A stretch of 64,000 bases of DNA from positions 2,531,001 through 2,595,000 of the forward strand of contig NZ_CP163439.1 in assembly GCF_041052385.1 (NCBI RefSeq). The letters run 5' to 3'. The position numbers and the translations under genes are program-made. Source of the stretch: Streptomyces sp. R28. GTDB lineage: Bacteria > Actinomycetota > Actinomycetes > Streptomycetales > Streptomycetaceae. A model generated the notes under the pieces. It saw nothing but the letters and a program-made list of their open reading frames with translations, was not told the origin of the DNA and did not search any database. This document shows, piece after piece, positions 17,119-26,663 of the stretch; positions within the stretch are counted from its first letter, which is position 1, and every line of letters begins with the position of its first letter.

Positions 17119-18416
17119 GCGCATACGTCCGGTTCCTGTTCGGCGGGCGGGCGCGCCGGCGCTGGATCCATCTGATCCTCGGCGGCGCCCTCGCCATGCC
17201 GTACGTCTTCGTGGGCCAGCTCGTCGTCGGTCCCGCCACCGACTCCAGGTACGTCTTCAACGACCTGCTGCTGCAACTGCTCTCCTTCGCCGTCGGGTTG
17301 CCGCTCGCCGCCGTCACCGCCGCGCTGTTCCCCCTGACCCGGTCCCTGGAGGCGGGCGCCGTGCGGTCGCTGTGCGGGGTCGAGGCGGGTCTGCTCGCCC
17401 ACGGGCCCGCCCGGACGCGGGCCGCGAAGGGGCGTACGGCGGCCTGGTTCACGCTGCATCTCGGGTTCGGCGGGATCATCTCGGGGATGTCGCTGGCGGT
17501 GCCGCCGTTCGCCGGCTTCCTCACCGCCCTGCCGCTGATCGTCTGGCTGGGCGGCGCCGAGGCCGTCGAGCTGCCCGAATCCCTCGACCAGCCCTGGGTG
17601 TTGGCGCTCGCCCCGGTCGCGGGCATGGCGACCCTGCTCGCGCTCGCCGGCTGCGCGGCCGTCTGCGGCGCGCTCCTCGCCCGCTGGGCGCCCGCGCTGC
17701 TCGGCCCCACGCCCGAGGACCGCCTCGCGGCGGCCGAGGCACGCGCCGCCGACCTGGCCGTGCGCAACCGGCTCGCGCGCGAGCTGCACGACAGTGTGGG
17801 CCACGCCCTCAGCGCCGTCACCCTCCAGGCGAGCGCGGCCCGCCGGCTCCTCGACACCGACCCGGAGTTCGTCCGCGAGGCCCTCGCCGCGATCGAGGAC
17901 ACGACCCGGCGCACGGTCGGCGAACTCGACGCCGTGCTGGGCGTGTTGAGGGACGGCGACGCACCCGGTACGGCCCCGGCGCCCACCCTCGGCGCCGACC
18001 TCGACGGCCTGCTGCGCCGCACCCGCGCGGGCGGGCTGCGGGTGACCGCCACGCTCGCCGCCGACCCCGAGGCCCTGCCGCCCGTCCTGTCCCGCGAGGC
18101 CTACCGCATCGTGCAGGAGGGGTTGAGCAACGCCCTCAAGCACGCCGGCGACCAGGTGAGCGTGCGGCTGCGGATCGAAGTGGCCGACGGGCACCTGGAG
18201 ATCACCGTCGAGAATCCCGTCGTCTGCGCCCCCGAGTGCCGACCCGGCGGCGGCCACGGCCTGCGCGGCATAGCCGACCGGGCACGACTGCTGGGCGGAA
18301 CCATGGCGGGGGGGGCGGCGGAAGCAGAGGCGGCAGGGGCGGGGCCGGTAAAGACCGGCGCGGTGGCGGGCATCTGGCGCCTGCGCGTGCGGTTGCCGAT
18401 GAAGGGCCCGGCATGA
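17115..18416 (+). CDS. NarL-type sensor histidine kinase
   Basis: The 433-residue protein has four to five N-terminal membrane segments and a HisKA_3 dimerisation domain with the phospho-acceptor H225 in ARELHDSVGHALS. The ATPase domain follows, with the N box EGLSNALKHA and a G box GGGHGLRGIADRARLLGG at about residues 377-394. An unusual Ala/Gly-rich insert follows the G box. It starts with GTG overlapping the membrane-protein stop and precedes its response regulator by 132 bp. Confidence 0.92.
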   Translation: MSAYVRFLFGGRARRRWIHLILGGALAMPYVFVGQLVVGPATDSRYVFNDLLLQLLSFAVGLPLAAVTAALFPLTRSLEAGAVRSLCGVEAGLLAHGPARTRAAKGRTAAWFTLHLGFGGIISGMSLAVPPFAGFLTALPLIVWLGGAEAVELPESLDQPWVLALAPVAGMATLLALAGCAAVCGALLARWAPALLGPTPEDRLAAAEARAADLAVRNRLARELHDSVGHALSAVTLQASAARRLLDTDPEFVREALAAIEDTTRRTVGELDAVLGVLRDGDAPGTAPAPTLGADLDGLLRRTRAGGLRVTATLAADPEALPPVLSREAYRIVQEGLSNALKHAGDQVSVRLRIEVADGHLEITVENPVVCAPECRPGGGHGLRGIADRARLLGGTMAGGAAEAEAAGAGPVKTGAVAGIWRLRVRLPMKGPA

Positions 18417-18548
18417 CATCACGGCCGCCGACCGGGAGACGCCGCCCATAGGACCCCGCCACCGCACCCGCGACGGCCCGCAGAACACCACGACCACCGG
18501 CCCCGAGACGATCCGCATGACCCGCCCGCCGACCCTGAGGGAACACGC

Positions 18549-19211
18549 ATGACGCCCCGCGCAGCGATCCGCATCGTCCTCGCCGACGACGAGCGCATGG
18601 TCCGCACCGCCCTGCGCGCCATCCTCTCCGCCGAGCCCGACCTGGAGGTGGTCGGTGAGGCGGCGACCGGGGCCGAGGCCGTGTCCGTCGTGCGGGAGCG
18701 GCGGCCCGACGTGGTCCTCATGGACGTCCGTATGCCGGAGATCGACGGCATCCGGGCCACCGAGCAGATCCTGGCCACGCTCGACGAACCGCCCCGCATC
18801 GTCGTCGTCACCACCTTCGAGAACGACTCCTACGTGTACGACGCCCTGCGCGCCGGAGCCGCCGGGTTCCTGCTGAAGCGGGCGGAGGCCGACGCGCTGA
18901 TCCAGGCCGTACGACTGGTCTCGCGCACCGACACCCTGCTGTTCCCGTCGGCCGTACGCAGCCTCGCCGCCGAGCACGCGCGCGCGTACCCCGCCCCGCC
19001 GCCGTGGGTGGCGAAGCTCACGGGCCGCGAGAGCGAGGTGCTGCGGCTGATGGCACAGGGCCTGACCAACGCGGAGATCGCGCGGCGCATGGAGGTCGGG
19101 CCGGCCACCGTGAAGTCGCACGTGGCGGCGGTGCTGGCGAAGACCGGCACCCGGGACCGCACCCAGGCCGTGATCGCCGCTTACGAGGCGGGTTTCATGA
19201 ACGCTCGATGA
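18549..19211 (+). CDS. NarL/LuxR family response regulator
   Basis: The 220-residue protein has a receiver domain with the acidic pair DD at residues 13-14 and phospho-acceptor D59 (VVLMDVRMPE), followed by a LuxR helix-turn-helix, LTGRESEVLRLMAQGLTNAEIARRM to TVKSHVAAVLAKTG, in the last 65 residues. It is the partner of the upstream histidine kinase. A GAGGGAA ribosome-binding site lies 7 bp before the ATG. The 132-bp gap before it shows no other gene. Confidence 0.95.
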   Translation: MTPRAAIRIVLADDERMVRTALRAILSAEPDLEVVGEAATGAEAVSVVRERRPDVVLMDVRMPEIDGIRATEQILATLDEPPRIVVVTTFENDSYVYDALRAGAAGFLLKRAEADALIQAVRLVSRTDTLLFPSAVRSLAAEHARAYPAPPPWVAKLTGRESEVLRLMAQGLTNAEIARRMEVGPATVKSHVAAVLAKTGTRDRTQAVIAAYEAGFMNAR

Positions 19212-19219
19212 GAAAAACA

Positions 19220-19240
19220 GGCGGAAGGGAACGTTCCGCC
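19220..19240 (+). terminator. Possible hairpin between response regulator and PBP
   Basis: GGCGGAA at 19220-19226 pairs with TTCCGCC at 19234-19240 around a 7-nt loop; an inner GGAACGTTCC palindrome spans 19228-19237. It lies 9 bp past the response-regulator stop and 27 bp before the penicillin-binding protein start. There is no T tract, so it may be a weak terminator or an operator. Confidence 0.4.
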
Positions 19241-19266
19241 CCCTCCTGATCGTCTTCTTGAGCGGG

Positions 19267-20712
19267 ATGAACAAGACGATCAGGCGGGCGTCCGTCTTCG
19301 TGCTGCTGCTGGTGTTCGCTCTGCTGGTCAGGGCGACCTGGGTGCAGTACTACGACGGCCAGGCACTCGCGGACGACAAGGACAACCGACGGAACACGAT
19401 CGCGCTGTACAGCGAGCCGCTCGGCAACATCGTCGTGGGCGGCGACGCCGTCACCGGCTCGGCGCGGACGAAGAGCGGTGACCTCGCGTACAAGCGCACG
19501 TACACCGACGGCGCGCTGTACTCGGCGGTGACCGGCTACAGCTCGCAGGCGTACGGGGCCACCCAGCTGGAGGGCATCTACCAGGACCTGCTCGACGGCA
19601 GCGACAACCGGCTGAAGAGCGTGATGGACACGGTCACCGACAAGCGGTCGGATCCGGGCAATGTGATCACGACGATCGACCCGGACGTGCAGAAGGCGGC
19701 GTACGACGCGCTCGGCGACAACAAGGGCGCCGCCGTCGCGATCGACCCCACCACGGGGAAGATCCTCGCGGTGGTCTCCACCCCGTCGTACGACCCGTCG
19801 CGGATCACCACGGGCGACAAGGAAGTCTGGGAGCAGCTGACCCAGAACGCCGACAAGCCGATGACGAACCGCGCGCTGCGCCAGCCGCTGCCGCCGGGTT
19901 CGACGTTCAAGCTGGTGGTGGCGGCGGCCGCACTGGAGGACGGGCTGTACTCGTCGGTGGACGAGAAGACGGCCAGCCCGGACCCGTATCCGCTGCCGCA
20001 GTCGAGCGGCAAGCTGACCAACGAGAACCCGTCCGCCCCGTGCGAGAACGCCTCGATCCGGGTGGCTCTTCAGTACTCGTGCAACAACGTCTTCGGGAGC
20101 CTGGCCGTCGACCTGGGCCAGGACAAGGTCAGGGCGATGGCCGAGAAGTTCGGCTTCAACGACGAGGCGCAGGACGTGCCGGTGCGGGCGTACGAGAGCG
20201 TGTACCCGTCCGACATGGACGAGGCGCAGACCGCCCTGTCCGGCATCGGCCAGTTCGACGTCACCGCGACCCCGCTCCAGATGGCCATGGTGTCCGCTGC
20301 CATCGCCAACGGCGGCAAGCTGGTCTCGCCGCACATGGTGTCCCAGATCACCGACAGCGGCGGCGACGTCCTGGAGAACTACGACGACAACGCGGAGACC
20401 GAGGAGATCGTCAGCTCCGACACCGCCGAGCAGCTCCAGTCGGCCATGCAGACGGTCGTCGACAAGGGCACGGGCACGAACGCGCAGATCTCCGGCGCGA
20501 CGGTGGGCGGCAAGACGGGCACGGCACAGCACGGCGAGAACAACAGCAAGACGCCGTACGCCTGGTTCACGTCCTACGGCAAGGCCGACGGCAAGGAGGT
20601 CGCCGTGGCGGTGCTCGTCGAGCAGTCGAACGCGGCACGCTCGGAGGTCAGCGGTAACGGGCTGGCCGCCCCCGTCGCCCGGAAGGTGATGGAGGCGGCG
20701 CTCAAGGACTAG
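19267..20712 (+). CDS. Class B penicillin-binding protein (transpeptidase)
   Basis: A 481-residue peptidoglycan transpeptidase. A single N-terminal membrane anchor (residues about 7-25) is followed by an N-terminal domain and a transpeptidase domain with all three active-site motifs: S212-T-F-K, S271-C-N, and K416-T-G-T. It should cross-link cell wall outside the membrane in growth or sporulation; the start MNKTIRRASVF resembles PbpA-like proteins of actinomycetes, but no RodA/FtsW neighbour is present. ATG at 19267 is chosen; TTG at 19258 is possible. Confidence 0.92.
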   Translation: MNKTIRRASVFVLLLVFALLVRATWVQYYDGQALADDKDNRRNTIALYSEPLGNIVVGGDAVTGSARTKSGDLAYKRTYTDGALYSAVTGYSSQAYGATQLEGIYQDLLDGSDNRLKSVMDTVTDKRSDPGNVITTIDPDVQKAAYDALGDNKGAAVAIDPTTGKILAVVSTPSYDPSRITTGDKEVWEQLTQNADKPMTNRALRQPLPPGSTFKLVVAAAALEDGLYSSVDEKTASPDPYPLPQSSGKLTNENPSAPCENASIRVALQYSCNNVFGSLAVDLGQDKVRAMAEKFGFNDEAQDVPVRAYESVYPSDMDEAQTALSGIGQFDVTATPLQMAMVSAAIANGGKLVSPHMVSQITDSGGDVLENYDDNAETEEIVSSDTAEQLQSAMQTVVDKGTGTNAQISGATVGGKTGTAQHGENNSKTPYAWFTSYGKADGKEVAVAVLVEQSNAARSEVSGNGLAAPVARKVMEAALKD

Positions 20713-20724
20713 GGCCGCTCGGGG

Positions 20725-22176
20725 TTACTTGACGCCCAGGATCTGCTCGATCGGGTTGATGGCGAAGTACACCAGGAACAGCACCGAGGTCCCCCACAGC
20801 AACCAGTGGATCTCCTTCGCCTTCCCGAGCACCACCTTGATCACGACGTAGGCGAGGAACCCCGCCCCGATCCCGTTGGTGATCGAGTACGTGAACGGCA
20901 TCACGGCGATGGTCAGGAACGCCGGGATGGCGATCTCGTACTTGTCCCAGTCGATGTGCTTGACCTGGGTCATCATCAGGAAGCCGACGGCGACCAGGGC
21001 GGGGGCCGCCGCCTGGAGCGGGACGATGGTGAGCAGCGGGGTCAGGAAGAGGGCCAGGGCGAACATGCCGCCGGTGATCAGGTTGGAGAAGCCCGTGCGC
21101 GCGCCCTCGCCGACGCCCGCAGCCGACTCGATGTAGGAGGTCGCGGAGGACGACGAGGCCGCACCACCGGCGGCCGCCGCCGCACCGTCGATCAGCAGCA
21201 CCCGGCCGAGGTTCGGCACCTTGCCCTGCTCGTCCAGCAGACCCGCCTCCGCGCTGATGCCGACGACCGTGCCCATGGTGTCGAAGAAGTCGGACAGGAT
21301 CAGCGTGAAGATCAGCAGGACGACGGTGATGGCCGTGGTCTCGCCGAACGCGCCGAACAGGCTGAAGTCGCCGATGAGTCCGAAGTCGGGGGTGTCGACC
21401 ACCTTGTCGGGCCAGGCCGGTGTGGTCAGGCCCCAGGCCTTGATGTCGGCGATCGAGTTGATGATCATCGCGACGGCCGTCATGGTGACGATGCTGATCA
21501 GGATGGCGCCCTTCACCTTGCGGGCGAGCAGGGCGATCGTCAGCAGAACCCCGAGACAGAAGACGAGGATCGGCCACCCGGTGAGCGTGCCGGTGCCGCC
21601 CAGCTGAACCGGGACGGTGGTGTTCGCGGCGTCCGGGATGCGGCTGACGAACCCGGCGTCGACGAAGCCGATGAAGGCGATGAACAGGCCGATGCCGACG
21701 CTGATCGCCTGCTTGAGCGGTTGCGGGATGGCGTGCATGACGGCCTCGCGCAGCCCGGTGAGCACGAGCACGCAGATCAGCAGGCCTTCGAGGACGACCA
21801 GACCCATCGCGTCGTCCCAGGCCATCAACGGGGCGATCTGGAAGGCGACGACGGCGTTGAGACCCAGGCCGGCGGCGAGCGCGAGCGGGAGGTTGCCGCC
21901 GACGCCCATGATGATCGTCATGACGGCGGCCACCAGGGCGGTGGCGGTGGTGAGTTGGACCGCATCCAACTGGTGGCCGAACTTGTCCTTGGCGCTGCCG
22001 AGGATGATGGGATTCAGGACAAGGATGTAGGCCATCGTGAAGAACGTGGCGAAGCCGCCGCGTATCTCACGGGCGAAGGTGGATCCCCGTTCGGAGATCT
22101 TGAAGAACCGGTCGACGCTGTTCACGCCTGGTGGCGCGGCACTTGGCCGGTCGGTCACCTTCTGGGGTTCGGACAT
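20725..22176 (-). CDS. NCS2 family purine permease (AzgA-like)
   Basis: A 483-residue membrane protein with about 12-14 helices. The start FFKISERGSTFAREIRGGFATFFTMAYIL, GLGLNAVVAF and SDFFDTMGTVVGIS are characteristic of the AzgA branch, which imports hypoxanthine, guanine or adenine with protons. It is transcribed alone and is convergent with the penicillin-binding protein, 12 bp away. An A+T-richer 256-bp promoter region separates it from the divergent sigma gene. Confidence 0.92.
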   Translation of the reverse strand: MSEPQKVTDRPSAAPPGVNSVDRFFKISERGSTFAREIRGGFATFFTMAYILVLNPIILGSAKDKFGHQLDAVQLTTATALVAAVMTIIMGVGGNLPLALAAGLGLNAVVAFQIAPLMAWDDAMGLVVLEGLLICVLVLTGLREAVMHAIPQPLKQAISVGIGLFIAFIGFVDAGFVSRIPDAANTTVPVQLGGTGTLTGWPILVFCLGVLLTIALLARKVKGAILISIVTMTAVAMIINSIADIKAWGLTTPAWPDKVVDTPDFGLIGDFSLFGAFGETTAITVVLLIFTLILSDFFDTMGTVVGISAEAGLLDEQGKVPNLGRVLLIDGAAAAAGGAASSSSATSYIESAAGVGEGARTGFSNLITGGMFALALFLTPLLTIVPLQAAAPALVAVGFLMMTQVKHIDWDKYEIAIPAFLTIAVMPFTYSITNGIGAGFLAYVVIKVVLGKAKEIHWLLWGTSVLFLVYFAINPIEQILGVK

Positions 22177-22432
22177 GACGGTCGCTCCTTGTTGCCTGAT
22201 GGGTCGGTGTGCGGATGCTGGCTGGATTGTTCCCGTGTTGAACGCGTTTCAGGTTTTCTCCGTGTTACGGAATCAGGGCTGGTCACGTGCGACGCACCAC
22301 ACAGCGTTCGAAGCCTCGTACGAACTGAGTATTCGATCACTGCTACGCTTCCGGCTCGACCGGTTGATCGCTAAATGATCGCCGGACGACCACGTGTCAT
22401 CCACATGCCACTCACAGGGGGAGAGGTCGCCC

Positions 22433-23002
22433 GTGGGCACAGTCGTCGACGACGCCGCCTCCGTGGAGTTCCACGCCTTCTTCGAGCGTCACTATGCCGA
22501 ACTCTCGCGCCTGGCTCATCTGTTGACGGGTGAGGCGGACGCCGCCGACGATCTGGCGGCGGACGCTCTGCTGGCGCTGTGGAACCGCTGGGACCGGGTC
22601 CGTGCGGCCGACCATCCGGTGGCGTACGCGCGCGGGGTCGTGGCCAACCTGGCCCGCACCAGAATCCGCAGCGCGGTCCGGGAGCGGCGGCGGATCGCCC
22701 TGTTCTGGTCGCAGCGCGAGGAGAAGACGGAGAACCCGGACATCGCGGGCGTCGTCGACGTCCAGGGGGCATTGCGTAGACTTCCGTTCCGCAAACGCGC
22801 CTGTGTGGTGCTGCGGCACGCCTTCGACCTCTCCGAGAAGGACACCGCACTCGCCCTGGGCGTCTCGGTCGGTACGGTGAAGAGCCAGACCTCGAAGGGG
22901 ATGGCGGAGCTGCAACGGCTCCTCGGGACGCAGGGCGCTCCGCTCAAGGCGCATGCCACGGCGATGGCGCGCACCGGCGACGCCGGAGGAAGGAACCGAT
23001 GA
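22433..23002 (+). CDS. SigE-family ECF sigma factor
   Basis: The 189-residue protein contains sigma region 2 (FHAFFERHYAELSRLAHLL, then AADDLAADALLALWNRW) and region 4 (LRRLPFRKRACVVLRHAFDLS to GTVKSQTSKGMAELQRLL). It belongs to the SigE-like group of streptomycete ECF factors. GTG at 22433 has GGGGGAGAGG upstream and gives the conserved start. It overlaps the next gene, a membrane protein, by 4 bp. Confidence 0.93.
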   Translation: MGTVVDDAASVEFHAFFERHYAELSRLAHLLTGEADAADDLAADALLALWNRWDRVRAADHPVAYARGVVANLARTRIRSAVRERRRIALFWSQREEKTENPDIAGVVDVQGALRRLPFRKRACVVLRHAFDLSEKDTALALGVSVGTVKSQTSKGMAELQRLLGTQGAPLKAHATAMARTGDAGGRNR

Positions 23003-23853
23003 TGCGGCGGGATGTGCACGACGAACTGCGCGCCCGGCTGCACGAGGCGGCCGACACGCACCAGCCCGACCGCGCGCGGATCCTGGCCCGGGTGGAGCGC
23101 GGCATGGCGGATCCCGCCGGGCAGACCCGCGCCGTACACCGGGCGACCCGTGCGCCGGTGTACGGCTGGTTCCGGGTGGTGAGCGCGACGGCCGCGGCCG
23201 CCGGTGTTCTGGCGGTCGGCGGTTACGCGGTGGCGTCCGCCGTGAAGGAGGACACCCCGCAGCAGACGGTGGCCACGTCGCCGACGCCCACCCCGTCGCC
23301 GGACGCGACGAGCCGCGCGCCGGTGCCGCCCGTGAGCCCCACGCCTGAGCAGCCGCAGACGCGCGAGCCGAGCGGGTCCCCCTCGCAGCAGCCGCCCGAG
23401 ACCGCCCGGCCGCCGGCCGCCGTGGGCGAGGAGGACGGCCCGCTGTGGTCGGTCGGCTCGGTGGACGCACACAGCAACGAGTTCTGGGCACAGAGCGATC
23501 TGAGGCTCAGGACGAGGGAGCAACTCACCGCGCTCACCATCCAGTTGAAGGTCGCACAGACCGGCGGGGTCACCTCGACCGGCACCTGGCGCTCGCCGCC
23601 CGAGGACGACTTCGCGCTGACGGTCGAGGAGAAGGACGGCTTCCTCGTCTACACCTGGGTACTCAAGGAGGGCCGTACGGTCCCTGCGGGCGAGTGGGTG
23701 TTCGCGGCACAGTACAACCATGAGCGCGGCGGCCGGGACGCCAAGGGCGACAGCTATGCGATGACGGCCACGGCGGGCGGCGAACAGCTGTCCGTGGCGG
23801 GCGACTTCGCAGGCTACGACCGCGACTCCGGCGCAGATGAAGGGGATTCGTAA
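22999..23853 (+). CDS. Membrane-anchored partner of the ECF sigma factor
   Basis: The 284-residue protein has a cytoplasmic N-terminal part (residues 1-53), one transmembrane segment (about 56-80, VVSATAAAAGVLAVGGYAVA), a Pro/Thr/Ser-rich linker and an extracellular domain from about residue 145. This architecture and the ATGA overlap with the sigma gene suggest an anti-sigma factor or surface sensor. No zf-HC2 signature is present. The partner role is inferred from position. Confidence 0.75.
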   Translation: MMRRDVHDELRARLHEAADTHQPDRARILARVERGMADPAGQTRAVHRATRAPVYGWFRVVSATAAAAGVLAVGGYAVASAVKEDTPQQTVATSPTPTPSPDATSRAPVPPVSPTPEQPQTREPSGSPSQQPPETARPPAAVGEEDGPLWSVGSVDAHSNEFWAQSDLRLRTREQLTALTIQLKVAQTGGVTSTGTWRSPPEDDFALTVEEKDGFLVYTWVLKEGRTVPAGEWVFAAQYNHERGGRDAKGDSYAMTATAGGEQLSVAGDFAGYDRDSGADEGDS

Positions 23854-23935
23854 AAGAGTCCCGAGGGCACGGCAACCCTTCCTTCACCGGGGGCGACCAA
23901 CAGTCGCAACGATCCCCCACACAAGGAATCGGGTC

Positions 23936-24766
23936 ATGACAGCACGAGCCGAACAGCGCGTCAGTCACCGCCGCAAGGTCTCCAGGCGACGGGCCGTGAT
24001 CGCCGGAGCCTCGGCCGTGGGCATCACGGGTGCGGCACTCATCACGACGACGATGCTGTCCACGGCCGGTGCCGCCGCGTCCTGGCCGACGCCCAACGGC
24101 AGCAAGCCGGTGTCGAGGACGATCCCGGTGTCGGGCACGTACGACGGCAAGCTGGCGAAGTTCTACGGCACCGGTGACCTGGGCGGCAGCGGCCAGGAGG
24201 AGGGCCAGGACCCGATCTTCGAGCTGGCCGACGGCGCGGTCCTCAAGAACGTCGTCATCGGCACCCCGGCCGCGGACGGCGTCCACTGCAAGGGCTCCTG
24301 CACACTGCAGAACGTGTGGTGGCTGGACGTCGGCGAGGACGCCGCCACCTTCAAGGGCAAGTCGTCCTCGGCCGTGTACACGGTGTACGGCGGCGGCGCG
24401 AAGAACGCCGACGACAAGGTGCTGCAGTTCAACGGCGCGGGCAAGCTGGTCGTGTCCAAGTTCCAGGCGGAGAACTTCGGCAAGCTGGTGCGCTCCTGCG
24501 GCAACTGCTCCACGCAGTACAAGCGCACGATCATCATCAACGACGTGGACGTCACCGCGCCCGGCAAGTCGATCGTCGGCATCAACTCCAACTACGGCGA
24601 CACGGCCGCGCTGCGCAAGGTCCGCATCCACGGCGACAGCGGCAAGAAGATCAAGACCTGCACCCGCTTCGAGGGCAACAGCAGCGGCAAGGAGCCGAAG
24701 GAGCTGGGCACCGGGGCGGACGGAACCAACTGCATGTTCTCGCCATCTGACATCACGTACCAGTGA
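23936..24766 (+). CDS. Secreted pectate lyase, family PL3
   Basis: The 276-residue protein has a twin-arginine-type leader (SRRRAVIAGASAVGITGAA) and a PL3 catalytic domain: DPIFELADGAVLKNVVIG, ADGVHCKGSCTLQNVWW, GEDAATFKG, and the cysteine-rich RSCGNCSTQYKRTI. PL3 enzymes cleave polygalacturonate by beta-elimination with calcium. AAGGA lies 9 bp ahead of ATG 23936. It begins the pectin island and is followed by a rhamnogalacturonan lyase 59 bp downstream. Confidence 0.94.
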   Translation: MTARAEQRVSHRRKVSRRRAVIAGASAVGITGAALITTTMLSTAGAAASWPTPNGSKPVSRTIPVSGTYDGKLAKFYGTGDLGGSGQEEGQDPIFELADGAVLKNVVIGTPAADGVHCKGSCTLQNVWWLDVGEDAATFKGKSSSAVYTVYGGGAKNADDKVLQFNGAGKLVVSKFQAENFGKLVRSCGNCSTQYKRTIIINDVDVTAPGKSIVGINSNYGDTAALRKVRIHGDSGKKIKTCTRFEGNSSGKEPKELGTGADGTNCMFSPSDITYQ

Positions 24767-24825
24767 GTGAACGTTCAAGCACCTCCCCCGGGGCGTCTCC
24801 CGGGCCATCCCCCGGAGCACGACCT

Positions 24826-26508
24826 GTGAGCACGCACAGAAGAAGCCTCACCCGCAGGCGGGTGCTCGGGGCCTCCTCGATCGGCGTCGCCGCCACCGGC
24901 GCAGCCGTCGCGGGCGGCACCGGCCTCCTCTCTTCCGCCTCCGCCGCGGCCTTCGGCCACAAGGACGACGGCTCGAACCACGTCATCGACACCGGAGCCT
25001 CCCTCGTCTTCAAGGTCTCCAAATCGACCGGCGACGTCACGTCGCTGGCCTACAGGGGCAAGGAGTACGAGGGCTACGGCGGCAAGCACTCGCACGTCGA
25101 GTCCGGGCTCGGCGCGTCCACGGTCACCATCCAGCAGTCGGGCTCGACGATCCTGGTGAAGGTCGTGCACGGCGCGATCACCCAGTGGTACGCGGCACGC
25201 AGCGGCCAGAACAACGTCTACCTGTGGACGAACAAGGCGGACGCCTCCTTCACCGCGACCCGCTACCTCGTCCGCCTCAAGCCCGGGATCTTCCCCAACG
25301 AGGGCTCGGACACCTGGATCGAGGCCTCCGACAAGGTCATCGAGGCCGGGGACGTCTGGAAACGCGCGGACGGCACGACCCACTCCAAGCACTACTCGGG
25401 CAAGCGCGTCATCGACTACGACCACGTCGGCTTCACCACCGGCTCGGTCGGTCTGTGGCTGGTGCGCTCCAACCACGAGAAGGCGTCCGGCGGCCCGTTC
25501 TACCGCTCGCTGCTGCGCCACTCGAACGACCTCGGCGCCGGTCTCTACGAGATCCTGCACTACAACCAGGCGCAGACGGAGCCGGAGCGCTTCGGCCTCC
25601 AGGGCCCGTACGTCCTGTCCTTCACCGACGGCGGGGCACCGTCGTCGTCCCTCTTCCACGCCAAGCTCGACACCTCCTGGGTGGACGGGCTCGGCATCAC
25701 CGGCTGGGTCGGCGCGTCCGGCCGCGGCAAGGTGGCGGGCGTGGGCCTGAAGGGCATGGACGCCCAGTACGCGTACACCGTGGGCTTCGCCAACAAGGAC
25801 GCGCAGTACTGGGCGAAGGCCGCGGCCGGGTCGGGGGCGTTCTCCTGCAAGGGGATGCTGCCGGGGACGTACACGATGACCGTCCACAAGGGCGAACTCG
25901 CGGTGCACACCGGCACGGTGAAGGTGGCCGCGGGCGCTACGACGGCGCTGCACAGCATCACCATCACCGGCGACCCGTCGACGGCCAGGGCCATCTGGCG
26001 GCTCGGCGACTGGGACGGCACACCCGGCGGGTTCAAGAACGCCGAGCTGATGACGTACGCCCATCCGTCCGACGGCCGCGCGGCGAAGTGGACGGGGAAC
26101 GTGACGGTCGGCAGCGGCAGCACTGCGGCGTCGTTCCCGGCGTACATGTGGAAGGACGTCAACGACGGCGTCCTGGTCTACTTCAAGCTGACCAAGGAGC
26201 AGGCCGCGGCGGCGCACACGCTGCGGGTCGGGGTGACGGACGCGTTCCTGAACGGCCGGCCGCGCATCACCGTGAACGACTGGGTCTCGACCGTCCCCAC
26301 AGCTCCCACACAACCCTCGACGCGTTCCCTCACCACGGGTTCCTACCGGGGGAACAACCACACGTTCACGTTCAACGTCCCTAGTAGTGCGTGGAAGACG
26401 GACACGACCCAGTACAACGTCCTGAGGATCAACATCGTCAGTGGTTCGAGCGGCTCGGCCCACCTCAGCCCGGGCACCTCGTTCGACTGTCTGGACCTGC
26501 TGACCTGA
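24826..26508 (+). CDS. Secreted rhamnogalacturonan lyase, family PL4
   Basis: The 560-residue protein carries a Tat signal (THRRSLTRRRVLGASS, cleavage near ASAAA) and a PL4 three-domain layout: N-terminal beta-sandwich with substrate cleft, a fibronectin-like domain (FSCKGMLPGTYTMTVHKGELAV), and a C-terminal carbohydrate-binding-like domain starting at ARAIWRLGDWDGTPGGF. It cleaves the rhamnose-galacturonate backbone of pectin hairy regions. GTG at 24826 with GGAG 8 bp upstream is preferred; GTG at 24763 overlaps the PL3 stop and is the alternative. Confidence 0.92.
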   Translation: MSTHRRSLTRRRVLGASSIGVAATGAAVAGGTGLLSSASAAAFGHKDDGSNHVIDTGASLVFKVSKSTGDVTSLAYRGKEYEGYGGKHSHVESGLGASTVTIQQSGSTILVKVVHGAITQWYAARSGQNNVYLWTNKADASFTATRYLVRLKPGIFPNEGSDTWIEASDKVIEAGDVWKRADGTTHSKHYSGKRVIDYDHVGFTTGSVGLWLVRSNHEKASGGPFYRSLLRHSNDLGAGLYEILHYNQAQTEPERFGLQGPYVLSFTDGGAPSSSLFHAKLDTSWVDGLGITGWVGASGRGKVAGVGLKGMDAQYAYTVGFANKDAQYWAKAAAGSGAFSCKGMLPGTYTMTVHKGELAVHTGTVKVAAGATTALHSITITGDPSTARAIWRLGDWDGTPGGFKNAELMTYAHPSDGRAAKWTGNVTVGSGSTAASFPAYMWKDVNDGVLVYFKLTKEQAAAAHTLRVGVTDAFLNGRPRITVNDWVSTVPTAPTQPSTRSLTTGSYRGNNHTFTFNVPSSAWKTDTTQYNVLRINIVSGSSGSAHLSPGTSFDCLDLLT

Positions 26509-26528
26509 GCCCCCCTCGGTCAGCAGTG

Positions 26529-26564
26529 GAACGCCCCCGCCGGTGACGACCGGCGGGGGCGTTC
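26529..26564 (+). terminator. Perfect 15-bp stem hairpin after PL4
   Basis: GAACGCCCCCGCCGG at 26529-26543 pairs perfectly with 26550-26564 around the 6-nt loop TGACGA. It begins 20 bp after the PL4 stop. There is no long T tract, as is usual for streptomycete terminators; the symmetry lets it also serve the convergent PL9 gene. Confidence 0.8.
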
Positions 26565-26570
26565 GCGCCC

Positions 26571-26652
26571 CAAGGGGCGCGGGCTGTATCGATATGCGGC
26601 TCCGCCGCGTGGGCGCGACCAGCCACGACGGGCCGACAGCCCGCAACCGGCC
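26571..26652. repeat. Intergenic repeat element, copy 1
   Basis: This stretch runs from AAGGGGCGCGGGCTG through GCGGCTCCGCCGCGTGGGCG to CGACCAGCCACGACGG and CCGCAACCGG. A near copy lies at 38611-38690. It resembles a family of short repeats common between streptomycete genes, always with the CGCGACCAGCC core. Confidence 0.75.
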
Positions 26653-26663
26653 CTTTGCGGCAG

